This document shows, in pieces, positions 8,086 to 17,352 of a DNA stretch of 59,879 nt (positions within the stretch are counted from its first letter, which is position 1; each line of letters begins with the position of its first letter). A program made the translations under genes and the position numbers. The stretch lies in assembly GCF_003477885.1 (NCBI RefSeq), contig NZ_QUEE01000001.1, positions 527,002 through 586,880 of the forward strand. The letters are read 5' to 3'. The DNA is from Lachnotalea sp. AF33-28 (GTDB lineage Bacteria; Bacillota; Clostridia; Lachnospirales; Lachnospiraceae). Under the pieces are notes generated by a model. The model made no database searches. It was not told the DNA's origin and saw nothing but the letters and a program-made list of their open reading frames with translations.

Positions 8086-8628
8086 GTGAAAGCCTGTACA
8101 CTATACTATGACAGCGACAGCATCAGATGTTCACAGTTCGCAAGAAAACTGGCGGCATACAACAAAGCCTTCAGCCTGGTTCCGGCCGGCAGCCCGGAGC
8201 CGATCACGTTTAACGCCAATGAAGCCGCCGGATTTATATTTATCAGCACCAAGGGGCGGCCTGATCCGCAGATCGAACGTATTATGAGAAATATCGTGAT
8301 GGGAAAGAACGGATATATTTTTATCCTGATCCTGGGAGGGACCAGAACACTCACCACGATCAAGCATGTGCACGATCTTCTGGCATCCCGCGGCATGAAG
8401 CTGGCCAATGCCTATACCGAGAGTTCCCTGAAAAAAATATCCCCGGACGAAGATACTGTTTTCCAAAAGATATCGGTTGACGTACAGGATGAGGTCAAGG
8501 TGCTGGACCGGGTACAAAAGGAAGTGGAAAGCCTGCCCACAGCCGAGATCAGAAAGCTGATGCATCAGTATATCCGCGATTATCTCAAAGAACAGCGGCA
8601 CAGCCGGCATCATAAAGACGTACAATAA
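8086..8628 (+). CDS. Hypothetical protein, 180 residues
   Basis: I cannot place it in a named family. It begins at GTG with a strong GGGGGAGGAAAATTC just upstream and starts MKACTLYYDSDSIRC. The first 110 residues alternate short hydrophobic strands and helices (TLYYDSDS, GFIFISTKG, GYIFILILGGT), a pattern that resembles a flavodoxin-like alpha/beta fold, but no flavin-binding motif is clear. The C-terminal 70 residues are charged and helical and end in a basic stretch (LKEQRHSRHHKD). It has no signal peptide. It stands alone between two minus-strand genes and ends at a hairpin shared with purL. Confidence 0.7.
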   Translation: MKACTLYYDSDSIRCSQFARKLAAYNKAFSLVPAGSPEPITFNANEAAGFIFISTKGRPDPQIERIMRNIVMGKNGYIFILILGGTRTLTTIKHVHDLLASRGMKLANAYTESSLKKISPDEDTVFQKISVDVQDEVKVLDRVQKEVESLPTAEIRKLMHQYIRDYLKEQRHSRHHKDVQ

Positions 8629-8630
8629 CC

Positions 8631-8659
8631 TGCGGCGGTACCAGAACGGTACCGCCGCA
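8631..8659. terminator. Hairpin between convergent genes
   Basis: TGCGGCGGTACC (8631-8642) and its complement (8648-8659) enclose AGAAC. It sits right after the 180-residue protein gene and 66 bases past the purL stop. The T tail is short (TTATTATG). Confidence 0.6.
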
Positions 8660-8725
8660 TTATTATGTCCATTTTTGGATACTGCCAACTAGTACATAGT
8701 ATACGAGGTATTAAGCCTCTCACAT

Positions 8726-11700
8726 TTATTTAAAGTAAGCTACGCCCGATTCAAAGATCCTGATATCCTGCTCGCCATAGATGTTGACCGCCACACTGTC
8801 GCCGCGGCGTTCGCTGTGTGCCATCTTACCGAGAATTCTGCCGTCAGGGCTGGTGATGCCTTCGATCGCACAGTAGGATCCGTTCACATTCCACTCTTCA
8901 TCCATCGTGGGCTGCCCGTACTCATTCACATACTGGGTGGCAACCTGTCCGTTCTCAAACAGTCTCTTAAGCCAATCCTCACTCGCTACGAAACGGCCCT
9001 CTCCGTGGGAAGCGGGGTTGCAGTATACGCCGCCCAGCTCTGCCTGTGCCAGCCAAGGGGATTTGTTGCTGACCACCTTGGTATACACCATCTTGGATAC
9101 ATGGCGGCCGATGGTATTATAGGTCAGCGTGGGGGAATCTGAGGTCTGCTGGCGGATTTCTCCATACGGCACCAGTCCCAGCTTGATCAAAGCCTGGAAA
9201 CCGTTGCAGATACCCAGCATCAGTCCGTCCCTCTCGTTTAACAGTTTCATCACGGCTTCTTTCATCCTGTCGTTACGGAATGCCGTGGCGAAGAACTTGG
9301 CGGATCCTTCCGGCTCGTCGCCCGCGGAAAATCCGCCGGGGAACATGATGATCTGCGACTGGGCAATCGCTTTTTCAAACAGGTCCACGGAATCGCGGAT
9401 GTTGTCCGGTGTCATATTTTTGAGCACCCTGGTAATCACGTTGGCGCCGGCCCTCTCAAATGCCCTGGCGCTGTCGTATTCACAGTTTGTTCCGGGGAAC
9501 ACCGGAATGAATACGGTGGGTTTTGCGCATTTATTCTTGCAGATATGGACGGAATCCGCACGGTACAGTCCGGTTTCCACCTCTTCTCTGCTGTCATAGG
9601 ATCTGGTGGGGAATACCTTTTCAAGAGGCTTCGTCCAGCTTTCCAGAAGTTCCTCCAGAGGAAGCTCCACCGCGCGGTATTCGATCCGGCCGGTATCTTC
9701 CACCACGCCGATCACGGTATAGCTGCCGGACAGCTCTCCCAGCCTGCCGTCCGCAACTTCCGCGACAATATTGCCCCAGCCTGGCGCAAACAGGTCTTCA
9801 GGTGCCACGTTATGTTCGATTCTCACGCCCAGCTTATTGCCGAAAGCCATCTTGCTGACCGCTTCCGCAATGCCGCAGCGCTCCACCTCATAGGCGGATA
9901 CGATTCTTCCCGCCTCGATATCATCATGGATTCTGCGGTACTGATCCATGGCCTGCTCATATACTGGCAGATCATATTCGTCTTTCTCTATCTCAAACAG
10001 CACCAGCTTGTTACCGGCGGCCTTTAATTCCGGAGTGATGACGGTCCTGTCGCTGGCCACATCCACAGCAAAGGATACCAGGGTGGGCGGTACATCCAAA
10101 TCGTTGAAGGTACCGGACATACTGTCCTTGCCTCCTATGGACGGCAGGCCGAATCCCATCTGTGCGCCATACGCTCCCAGAAGCGCTGAGAACGGTGTTC
10201 CCCAGCGGGAAGGATCCTCGGTCATGCGCTTGAAATACTCCTGGAACGTGAAACGGATCTTTGAACAGTCGCCGCCTGCCGCAGCGATCTTTGCCACCGA
10301 TGACGTAACAGCGTAAACTGCGCCGTGGTAAGGGCTCCAGGAGGAGAGATAGGGATCAAAGCCATAGCTCATCATCGTGACCGTATCGGTCTTTCCCTTT
10401 AATACCGGCAGCTTGGCCACCATGGTCTGGGTCTCCGTCAGCTGGTATTTACCTCCGTAAGGCATGTATACGCTGCCCGCACCGATGGAACCGTCAAACA
10501 TCTCCACCAGGCCCTTCTGTGAGCAGACATTCAGATCGCTGATCATATTCAGCCATTTTTCCCTTACATCTTCCACACCGGTTTTGACAAACGGGCTGCC
10601 CGCCCTGCCCGGGATCTCAACAGTCACATCGGTCTCCTGATGGGCTCCGTTGGTATCCAGAAAAGCACGGCTGATATCCACGATTGTATTGCCCCTCCAG
10701 TGCATCACCAGTCTGGGCTCCTCGGTCACGGTGGCAACGGCTACCGCTTCCAGGTTTTCTTCCTCCGCGTATCCCAGGAAGGTATCGACATCCTTCGGAT
10801 CCAGAACCACGGCCATCCTCTCCTGTGATTCGGAGATAGCAATTTCCGTGCCGTCCAGGCCGGCGTACTTTTTGGGAACCTTGTCCAGCTCTATGATCAG
10901 GCCGGGCGCCAGCTCTCCGATCGCAACGGACACTCCGCCTGCGCCGAAGTCATTGCATTTCTTGATGATATGGCTCACCTCTTCCCTGCGGAAGAGTCTC
11001 TGTATCTTGCGTTCTGTGGGCGGGTTGCCCTTCTGCACCTCCGCTCCGCAGGTTTCGATGGATTCCTCGGTATGCACCTTGGAGGAGCCGGTGGCTCCGC
11101 CGCAGCCATCCCTGCCGGTACGGCCGCCAAGGAGCACGATGATATCGCCGGGATCGGAATTAAGTCTCTGAACCGCACGCCTGGGCGCCGCGCCCATGAC
11201 CGCGCCGATCTCCATTCTCTTAGCCGCATAGTTTGGATGATAGATCTCTTTCACATAGCCGGTGGCCAGGCCGATCTGATTACCGTAGGAGCTGTATCCG
11301 CTGGCGGCGCCGCGCACCAGCTTCTTCTGGGGCAGCTTGCCTTTCAGCGTAGAGGATACCGGCACGGTAGGATCGGCAGCGCCGGTTACACGCATGGCCT
11401 GATATACATAGGTACGCCCTGAAAGCGGGTCACGGATCGCGCCGCCAAGACAGGTTGCCGCGCCGCCAAAGGGCTCTATTTCCGTAGGGTGGTTATGCGT
11501 TTCATTTTTGAAATTGACAAGCCACTCCTCGGTCACGCCGTCGATGGTCACCGGAACTACGATGGAGCAGGCGTTGATTTCATCGGATTCTTCCAGATCT
11601 TCCAGCTTGCCCTCCGCGCGCAGCTTCTTCATTCCCATAATGGCCAGATCCATCAGGCAGACGAACTTATCGTCACGGCCGGCGTAGATCTCTCCGCGGT

Positions 11701-12475
11701 CATCCATGTACTGCTGATAGGTGGACTCGATGGGCGTGCGGTAATCACCTTCGCCGAAGGTTACATTCTTCAGTTCGGTCAGGAAGGTGGTATGGCGGCA
11801 GTGGTCCGACCAGTAGGTGTCCAGCACGCGGATTTCAGTCATGGACGGATCCCGGCGCTCCTCTGTAACATAGTAGTTCTGGATATGCTGAAAGTCCTTG
11901 AAGGTCATAGCCAGATTTAAGGACGCATAGAGCTCCTTAAGCGCAAGCTCAGGCATGGTGCGAAACCCTTCAAATGTGGTTACGTCGGCGGGATCCTCAA
12001 AGACCGTCACCAATGTCTCCGGCAGTTCTGCAGCAGCTTCACGGCTGTCTACCGGGTTGATGCAGTGGTTTTTAACAGCAGCGATCTGCTCGTCCGTCAG
12101 TTCTCCGCTAAGCACATAGGTGGTGGCGGTCCTGATGACGGGCTGTTCATCTTCCTTCAATAATTTGACACACTGTTCGGCGGAGTCGGCGCGCTGGTCG
12201 AACTGGCCAGGCAGGTACTCTACGGAGAAAATGACATCGGTGGAGGCGTGGGGGAATTCGCCTTCGTAGATTTGATCCACCGGGGGCTCTGAGAAGATCG
12301 TGCCTTTGGATTTTTCGTAGGCTTCTTCAGACAGATTCTCGATATCATAACGGATCAGGACCCTGACACCGGTTACTGTTTTGATTCCCAGGTAGCTTTT
12401 AATTTCTTCTTTTAGTTCTTTGGCCTTAATTGCGTAAGGTACCTGCTTTTCTACATATACTCTTTTTACGCTCAT
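8726..12475 (-). CDS. purL: Phosphoribosylformylglycinamidine synthase, long form
   Basis: Catalyses the fourth step of purine synthesis: FGAR + ATP + glutamine to FGAM. The 1249-residue chain combines the synthetase and the glutaminase in one protein, as in gamma-proteobacteria and many Lachnospiraceae, instead of separate PurS/PurL/PurQ. Visible motifs are the substrate block DTYWSDHCRHTTF, the ATP-site region FKNETHNHPTEIEPFGGAATCLGG, and a C-terminal glutaminase with VFIPVFPGTNCEYD, FPGGFSAGDEP and the nucleophile Cys in MLGICNGFQ. GGGAGGAAGC precedes the ATG. It is monocistronic here, with no other pur gene near. I see no purine riboswitch in the short leader. Confidence 0.97.
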   Translation of the reverse strand: MSVKRVYVEKQVPYAIKAKELKEEIKSYLGIKTVTGVRVLIRYDIENLSEEAYEKSKGTIFSEPPVDQIYEGEFPHASTDVIFSVEYLPGQFDQRADSAEQCVKLLKEDEQPVIRTATTYVLSGELTDEQIAAVKNHCINPVDSREAAAELPETLVTVFEDPADVTTFEGFRTMPELALKELYASLNLAMTFKDFQHIQNYYVTEERRDPSMTEIRVLDTYWSDHCRHTTFLTELKNVTFGEGDYRTPIESTYQQYMDDRGEIYAGRDDKFVCLMDLAIMGMKKLRAEGKLEDLEESDEINACSIVVPVTIDGVTEEWLVNFKNETHNHPTEIEPFGGAATCLGGAIRDPLSGRTYVYQAMRVTGAADPTVPVSSTLKGKLPQKKLVRGAASGYSSYGNQIGLATGYVKEIYHPNYAAKRMEIGAVMGAAPRRAVQRLNSDPGDIIVLLGGRTGRDGCGGATGSSKVHTEESIETCGAEVQKGNPPTERKIQRLFRREEVSHIIKKCNDFGAGGVSVAIGELAPGLIIELDKVPKKYAGLDGTEIAISESQERMAVVLDPKDVDTFLGYAEEENLEAVAVATVTEEPRLVMHWRGNTIVDISRAFLDTNGAHQETDVTVEIPGRAGSPFVKTGVEDVREKWLNMISDLNVCSQKGLVEMFDGSIGAGSVYMPYGGKYQLTETQTMVAKLPVLKGKTDTVTMMSYGFDPYLSSWSPYHGAVYAVTSSVAKIAAAGGDCSKIRFTFQEYFKRMTEDPSRWGTPFSALLGAYGAQMGFGLPSIGGKDSMSGTFNDLDVPPTLVSFAVDVASDRTVITPELKAAGNKLVLFEIEKDEYDLPVYEQAMDQYRRIHDDIEAGRIVSAYEVERCGIAEAVSKMAFGNKLGVRIEHNVAPEDLFAPGWGNIVAEVADGRLGELSGSYTVIGVVEDTGRIEYRAVELPLEELLESWTKPLEKVFPTRSYDSREEVETGLYRADSVHICKNKCAKPTVFIPVFPGTNCEYDSARAFERAGANVITRVLKNMTPDNIRDSVDLFEKAIAQSQIIMFPGGFSAGDEPEGSAKFFATAFRNDRMKEAVMKLLNERDGLMLGICNGFQALIKLGLVPYGEIRQQTSDSPTLTYNTIGRHVSKMVYTKVVSNKSPWLAQAELGGVYCNPASHGEGRFVASEDWLKRLFENGQVATQYVNEYGQPTMDEEWNVNGSYCAIEGITSPDGRILGKMAHSERRGDSVAVNIYGEQDIRIFESGVAYFK

Positions 12476-12519
12476 TGCTTCCTCCCGATGGTTTGGTTTT
12501 ATTTACGCTTTATGAAAAC

Positions 12520-12549
12520 AGTATACCACACCCTCATTTCCCCATGCAA
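12520..12549 (-). promoter_or_regulatory. Sigma-A promoter of purL
   Basis: TTGCAT (12544-12549), 18-base spacer, TATACT (12520-12525), leaving a leader of about 40 bases to the purL ATG. Confidence 0.55.
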
Positions 12550-12680
12550 GTACATTAGTTCAGCGTTTATTCCGGTATTTCTGGGCGTTTTTTGTAAAAT
12601 AATCCATCTTTATGCCTCTTATAATATACAAAAATGAAAAACAACGCGTTTTTCTAAGCCACACCTTGTTTACATGGATG

Positions 12681-12709
12681 TTGACCGTGCCGGCCATTTG
12701 TGATATGCT
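12681..12709 (+). promoter_or_regulatory. Sigma-A promoter of the GNAT gene
   Basis: TTGACC (12681-12686), 17-base spacer, TATGCT (12704-12709), about 57 bases before the ATG at 12767. Confidence 0.55.
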
Positions 12710-12766
12710 CCGAATATGGCCGCAGCGGTCAATCCTATGGAAAGGATCTTAAAAGGCGCAATTATT

Positions 12767-13402
12767 ATGATTAAGATAAGAAATGAACAGGCGGCGGATT
12801 ATAAGGCCGTAGAAGATATTACAAGGAAGGCATTTTATAACATATATGTTCCGGGGTGTGTGGAACATTATCTGGTTCATATCATGCGTCAGCATGAGGA
12901 CTTCATACCGGAACTGGATTTTGTAGCCGAGCTCGATGGCCGGGTGATCGGAAATATCATGTATACGAAAGCCAGACTGTCCGATGAGGCCGGGGCAGAA
13001 AAAGAGATCCTTACATTCGGTCCTGTCTCTATAGCCCCCGAATATCAGAGGATGGGATACGGAAAAATTCTCATGGAATATTCATTTGATCAGGCGGCGG
13101 CGCTCGGTTATGATGTGATTGTCATATTCGGAAATCCGGCTAACTATGTGAGCCGGGGGTTTAAAAGCTGCAAAAAGTATAATGTCTGTCTTCCGAACGG
13201 GAGATATCCTGCAGCGATGTTGGTAAAAGAACTGGTATCCAATGCGCTGAACGGCAAAAAGTGGTTTTACTCTGACAGCCCTGTAATGGGAATTACAGAG
13301 GAAGAGGCTAACCGGTATGACGATACTTTAGAAAAAATCGAAAAAAGAGTTCAGCCGAGCCAGGAGGAGTTTTACATTTTAAGCCATGCTTTTATTGAAT
13401 AG
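12767..13402 (+). CDS. GNAT family N-acetyltransferase
   Basis: Acetyl-CoA-dependent acyltransferase of unknown acceptor. The 211-residue protein begins MIKIRNEQAADY, the usual first strand and helix of the family. Motif A, the acetyl-CoA pyrophosphate loop, is at VSIAPEYQRMGYGKILM (about 89-105; Q/RxxGxG/A form is QRMGYG), followed by ALGYDVIVIFGNPANYVSRGFKSC, typical of the YhbS/PhnO-like branch. The ATG at 12767 has AAAAGG upstream; 17 codons further upstream are in frame but fall in the promoter leader. It converges on the sigma-like gene and shares its terminator. Confidence 0.88.
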   Translation: MIKIRNEQAADYKAVEDITRKAFYNIYVPGCVEHYLVHIMRQHEDFIPELDFVAELDGRVIGNIMYTKARLSDEAGAEKEILTFGPVSIAPEYQRMGYGKILMEYSFDQAAALGYDVIVIFGNPANYVSRGFKSCKKYNVCLPNGRYPAAMLVKELVSNALNGKKWFYSDSPVMGITEEEANRYDDTLEKIEKRVQPSQEEFYILSHAFIE

Positions 13403-13434
13403 GCCGCTGTATCCACTCATCAGATACAGCGGCC
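13402..13434. terminator. Bidirectional terminator
   Basis: A 12-bp perfect stem (GGCCGCTGTATC at 13402-13413 and its complement at 13423-13434) starts at the GNAT stop and ends 14 bases from the stop of the convergent sigma-like gene. Confidence 0.7.
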
Positions 13435-13448
13435 TTCCAGCTGTCTAT

Positions 13449-14267
13449 CTATTCATGTTCATGTCCGCATCCGTCTTCATGATGGTGGTGATGATGCCCC
13501 TCTTCTTCGCCCGCTCCCAGTCCGGAATCCGCAACCGATATGACATCCAGGGAGATTTTCATGATATCCCGGACTTCTTCCTCTGTCATATGCAGCCGCT
13601 CGGCCAGCTCCGCCGCAGTGGGCTCCCTCTCCAGCTCTTTTGCCAGCTCGGCGGAAATATCCATCAAGCGGTTGGCGCGCACCGCGATTTTCTCACCGAT
13701 GGCGTCCTGCCCGCTCTGCTCTTCAATGGCTTCCAGCATCGCTTCCCTCGCCAGCGGCAGGGAGAACAGCCAGAAATCCCCTTTGGTGAACCGGTCCGCC
13801 GCCTCAAGCAGCGCCATGTTGCCCTCCTGGATCAGATCCCCTATATGCACGCCGCGCCCGGCGTATTCAGTGGCCAGATCGCAGATCCTTTTTAATCCGC
13901 TCTCAATTACGCGCTGTTTCGCCGCCTCATTTCCCGCGGCCATCGCTTCCGTAAGCGCGCTGGATTCTGACTCGCTTAACGGCTCTATAAGGGCGAGATC
14001 CTCCAGATACTGCTCCAGATACCGCTCCGCCTCCGGCTCCAGACGCGCTGCCATCCCTTCACTCTCTTCCTGTCTGGCAGGCATCACTGCTCCTTCCACC
14101 AGGATCTTATTAGCGGCCAGATACTGATATAGGAGCTCCATCTGCTCTTCAGCCAGATCCAGATCCGCAAAGTAGCGGCTGATCTCTTCTTTCGTCAGCC
14201 TGTTGTCCTGTGCCTCGCCGATCTTTACCAGATCACTCAGCAGTTCTATAAACTGTCCCTGTTCCAT
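13449..14267 (-). CDS. Sigma-70-like protein lacking region 4, His-rich tail
   Basis: A 272-residue protein that resembles a primary-type sigma factor cut short. Residues 1-55 look like a region 1.1-type helical domain, about 75-95 like region 1.2 (YLEQYLEDLALIEPLSESE), about 100-150 like region 2 (AAKQRVIESGLKRICDLA, GVHIGDLIQEGNMALLEAADRF), and about 165-235 like region 3 (NRLMDISAELAKELEREPTAAE). The aromatic promoter-melting segment of region 2.3 is poorly kept (FWLFSLPLAREAM) and there is no region 4 helix-turn-helix. The protein ends with six consecutive His (258-263) and EDGCGHEHE, a likely metal-binding tail. It is 34 bases downstream of the helicase gene. It is more likely a regulator or RNA-polymerase-binding protein than a working sigma factor. 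Confidence 0.8.
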   Translation of the reverse strand: MEQGQFIELLSDLVKIGEAQDNRLTKEEISRYFADLDLAEEQMELLYQYLAANKILVEGAVMPARQEESEGMAARLEPEAERYLEQYLEDLALIEPLSESESSALTEAMAAGNEAAKQRVIESGLKRICDLATEYAGRGVHIGDLIQEGNMALLEAADRFTKGDFWLFSLPLAREAMLEAIEEQSGQDAIGEKIAVRANRLMDISAELAKELEREPTAAELAERLHMTEEEVRDIMKISLDVISVADSGLGAGEEEGHHHHHHEDGCGHEHE

Positions 14268-14301
14268 ATTTATACTTAACTCCTTCCGCTTTCCTTTTCA
14301 G

Positions 14302-16662
14302 TTATCCCAAAACTGTTACACCTTTCCAGAATTCCTCCAGGGCCTTTGGCAGCGAAGCCCTTGTCACACGGCTGTAATCCTGCCATTCTCTGGGAAACAG
14401 TGCCAGATAATCGCGCCTTAGGAAGCGCTCGTCCAACAGCGCAATCACTCCCGTATCCTCCGACGTGCGGATCACGCGGCCGGCCGCCTGCAGAACTTTA
14501 TTCATGCCGGGATACAAATAGGCGAAATCAAACCCTTTCTGTTCCTTCTCATCAAAATATGATTTTAATATCTCCCGCTCCGTACAGATCTGCGGCAGTC
14601 CCGTGCCAACGACCAGAGCGCCGATCAGCCGTTCCCGTTTCAGATCGATGCCCTCTGAGAATATCCCTCCGATCACACAGAGCCCTATTAAAGACCGATC
14701 CGTTTCTGCCTGAAAATGATCCAGAAACTCTTCCCGCATCTGTTCCGTCATGCCGGAGGTCTGTATCAGCACATCAAATTCCGCATCCGCGGGCCGCATG
14801 TCATAGATTCTGTTCATGTAGGAATACGAAGGCAGAAATACCAGGTAATTTCCTTTCCTGGCCGACGCCACCGCGCGGATATACTCCCATACCTTCTCGT
14901 ATTCCGACTGGTTGCGTCTGGTATACCTGCTGCTGACATCGCTGCCCACGCACAGCAGACGCCTCCTGCTGTCAAAGGGCGATTCCACATACACCGCGTA
15001 ATCCTCCGGATTACCGCTTAAAAGAGAGCGGTAATAATTGATCGGCAGAAGCGTGGCGGAGAAAAAAACCGTGCTGTTGCCCTTATCCAGGCACTGTCTC
15101 AAGTTTACTGCAGGATTTACGCAGAGCAGTTTCAGCATAAACCTGCCGTCCTCCGTATGTTCCGTGTATATGCGGTAATTCTCATCCAGGCGCTCATAAA
15201 TACCCAGAAAATGCCGCAGCTGAAAGAAAAACTCCAGCACTTCATCGCTCACGCCGCCCTTGGCATCCTCCATATAATCCTCCATGCGGCTGAATGCGGT
15301 ATTGACCAGAGAAGCCATATGGCTGGCGGATTCCAGCACCTGATAGGTATCACACTCCCTCTTCATCTCAAGAAGCGCTTTATTGCACTGTTCCAGACTG
15401 CGGGCCAGCCGTGTATCTTTGTCTTTCACCAGCCTCTTCACAGCCAGAAAATCCTCTTTAAACAGCTGTGCGCTGTACATCTCCCGGGCTCTTTCCACCA
15501 GGTTATGGGCCTCATCCACCAAAAACAGGTAATCTCCTGAGACAGTATCGCCAAAAAAACGCTTCAAATATACATTGGGATCAAACACATAATTGTAATC
15601 GCAGATGATTCCGTCCAGCCAGTTCGTCACGTCCAGCGAAAATTCAAACGGGCACACCTGATGCTCTTCTGAAAAACGCAGTATGTCATCCCTCGTGACG
15701 GTGCTGACCTGATGGATGATGTCAAAAACCGCTTCGTTCACCCGGTCAAAGTGCCCTTTTGCATAGGGACAGGCTTCCGGATTGCATTCCATGACATCCA
15801 TCGGACAGATCTTCTCTTTGGCCGTGATGGTAACGGTGGAAAATGCAAGGCCCTGCTGCCTTAAGATTTCAAAAGCTTCCTCCGCCACTGTCCTCGTGAT
15901 CGTCTTGGCCGTCAGATAAAATATCTTATCGGCTAAGCCTTCTCCCACCGCCTTCACCGCAGGAAACACGGTGGACATGGTTTTTCCTATGCCGGTAGGG
16001 GCCTGTATGAACAGAGTCTTTCCTCTGCTGATGGTGCGGTATACGGACACCGCCAGATCCCTCTGTCCCTCCCTATAGGGAAAAGGGAATTCCAGACGGC
16101 TGATGGTCGCTTTCCTCCTCTGCCTCTTATGCCAGACAAATACGGCCCATTTCGCGTATTCCCGGATAAGCTGCATGAACCAGTCCTCAATCTCCTCAAA
16201 GCTGTAGGTTTCCCGAAAGCGGCGTATCTCCTCCGTTTCCAGATTGCAGTAGGTCATCTGTATACCAATGCCCGCAAGGCCGTTCTGCTTCGCGTAGATA
16301 TAGCCGTAGCACATGGCCTGCCCTTTATGGACCAAAACCGGTTCTGCGAGGTGAGCGGGATCGAAATAAACGCCCTTGATCTCATCTATATAAGAAAGCC
16401 CGCCTTCTTCAAAAATCCCGTCGGCGCGGCCCTCCAGGCGGATCACCACTTCTTCCTCCCAGCGGATCTCCTCTTTGAGCGGGACCTCAGCCCGATATCC
16501 CCCTCCCATCATCCTCTGAATCTTTCGGTGGATACGGCTGCCGGCCTGCATCGCCTCTTTCTCACTGCCGCCGTGCCGGTTGTCGATATCCCCCGACCGG
16601 AGGATAAATTCTACCAGGTTCCTGACGGATGTCTTTATGATATTTTCCTGCAGACGTTCCAT
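14302..16662 (-). CDS. XPD/DinG-type helicase with N-terminal PD-(D/E)XK nuclease
   Basis: ATP-dependent DNA helicase of superfamily 2 with an iron-sulfur cluster, probably for repair. The first ~180 residues hold a RecB-type nuclease pattern (GRADGIFEEG, YIDEIKG, then HKGQAMCYGYIYA, the Q-x3-Y motif). The helicase follows: Walker A APTGIGKTMS, four cysteines between about 280 and 300 (CPMDVMECNPEACPY) typical of XPD, DEAH box LVDEAHN, and late motifs GGIFSEGIDL and QAAGRVIR. Length is 786 residues. GGGAGGATAC precedes the ATG at 16662, which I prefer to a start four codons earlier. It is cotranscribed with the sigma-like gene. Confidence 0.88.
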   Translation of the reverse strand: MERLQENIIKTSVRNLVEFILRSGDIDNRHGGSEKEAMQAGSRIHRKIQRMMGGGYRAEVPLKEEIRWEEEVVIRLEGRADGIFEEGGLSYIDEIKGVYFDPAHLAEPVLVHKGQAMCYGYIYAKQNGLAGIGIQMTYCNLETEEIRRFRETYSFEEIEDWFMQLIREYAKWAVFVWHKRQRRKATISRLEFPFPYREGQRDLAVSVYRTISRGKTLFIQAPTGIGKTMSTVFPAVKAVGEGLADKIFYLTAKTITRTVAEEAFEILRQQGLAFSTVTITAKEKICPMDVMECNPEACPYAKGHFDRVNEAVFDIIHQVSTVTRDDILRFSEEHQVCPFEFSLDVTNWLDGIICDYNYVFDPNVYLKRFFGDTVSGDYLFLVDEAHNLVERAREMYSAQLFKEDFLAVKRLVKDKDTRLARSLEQCNKALLEMKRECDTYQVLESASHMASLVNTAFSRMEDYMEDAKGGVSDEVLEFFFQLRHFLGIYERLDENYRIYTEHTEDGRFMLKLLCVNPAVNLRQCLDKGNSTVFFSATLLPINYYRSLLSGNPEDYAVYVESPFDSRRRLLCVGSDVSSRYTRRNQSEYEKVWEYIRAVASARKGNYLVFLPSYSYMNRIYDMRPADAEFDVLIQTSGMTEQMREEFLDHFQAETDRSLIGLCVIGGIFSEGIDLKRERLIGALVVGTGLPQICTEREILKSYFDEKEQKGFDFAYLYPGMNKVLQAAGRVIRTSEDTGVIALLDERFLRRDYLALFPREWQDYSRVTRASLPKALEEFWKGVTVLG

Positions 16663-16704
16663 GTATCCTCCCATACGGTAAACGGTAAGCGCACCCTATT
16701 GAAC

Positions 16705-16741
16705 AAAAAAAGGAATTGTAAGTCGCCCTACAATCCCCTTT
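16705..16741 (-). terminator. Rho-independent terminator of the HPr-like gene
   Basis: On the minus strand AAAGGGGATTGTA pairs with TACAATTCCTTT, followed by a run of T (TTTTTTTG). It lies about 70 bases past the HPr-like stop and before the helicase start. Confidence 0.7.
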
Positions 16742-16812
16742 CGGTTACCGGAATAGATAAACACCTGCACATGGCCCGGCCATCCGCCTAAACCGATGGC
16801 CCTTACGCCGCA

Positions 16813-17058
16813 TTATGCCGCTGATTCCGCTTTATGAGTCTCAAGAAAATGCTCAAAGTTCGCATGGAAACCGTCATACTCCACTGTCAGCACCTTTGTA
16901 AGATCCAGACTTAACACTCCTAAAATAGACTTTGCGTCAATAACGACTCTATTATAGTATATGTCAATGTCGAACTCACACTCGCTGGCAGCATTAACGA
17001 ACTCTTTCACCTCTTCAATACTCTGTAACCTGATCTGTTTCTTTGTCATTGTCAGCAT
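16813..17058 (-). CDS. HPr-like protein without the active-site His
   Basis: An 81-residue protein whose second half follows HPr/Crh (NRVVIDAKSILGVLSLDL, about residues 36-53; the Ser of the DAKSILG block aligns with the regulatory Ser46 region). The first half (LQSIEEVKEFVNAASECEFD) has no GIHARP segment, so the His15 needed for PTS phosphotransfer is missing. It may be a regulatory relative, like Crh, that responds only to Ser phosphorylation, or may have lost both roles. GAAGG precedes the ATG, and it has its own strong promoter and terminator. Confidence 0.8.
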   Translation of the reverse strand: MLTMTKKQIRLQSIEEVKEFVNAASECEFDIDIYYNRVVIDAKSILGVLSLDLTKVLTVEYDGFHANFEHFLETHKAESAA

Positions 17059-17145
17059 AAATCAATACCTTCTTTCCGTAATAAAATGGCTGTTTCAACT
17101 CCTGATCTGCTGTCGAACAATGTCGGTTTATTTATGTTGGAATGT

Positions 17146-17174
17146 ACTCTATCACCATTTTTATTTTTTGTCAA
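17146..17174 (-). promoter_or_regulatory. Sigma-A promoter of the HPr-like gene
   Basis: TTGACA (17169-17174), 17-base spacer, TAGAGT (17146-17151), about 88 bases before the ATG. The remaining stretch up to the mrp stop (17175-17352) is AT-rich and holds nothing else I can identify. Confidence 0.7.
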
Positions 17175-17352
17175 TATCGATTTATGAAATATTTGCCATG
17201 CCTGTATTGTGAGAAATGCACAGAACCGAAATAACGGTTTTACTTTTTTATGAATTCATCACAATTGGACATCGGACGATGACGGGAATTTTTCTTTATT
17301 TTATGGGTATGGTAAATATATCCATATTTATTTTTATCATTAATACTGTTTT

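Noticed and set aside
12476..12519. Purine riboswitch upstream of purL
   Set aside because: The predicted leader is only about 40 bases, too short for the aptamer, and no conserved riboswitch core is seen.
13470..13497. Engineered His tag or vector contamination
   Set aside because: The His run is in frame at the end of a native gene, followed by EDGCGHEHE and a normal genomic terminator.
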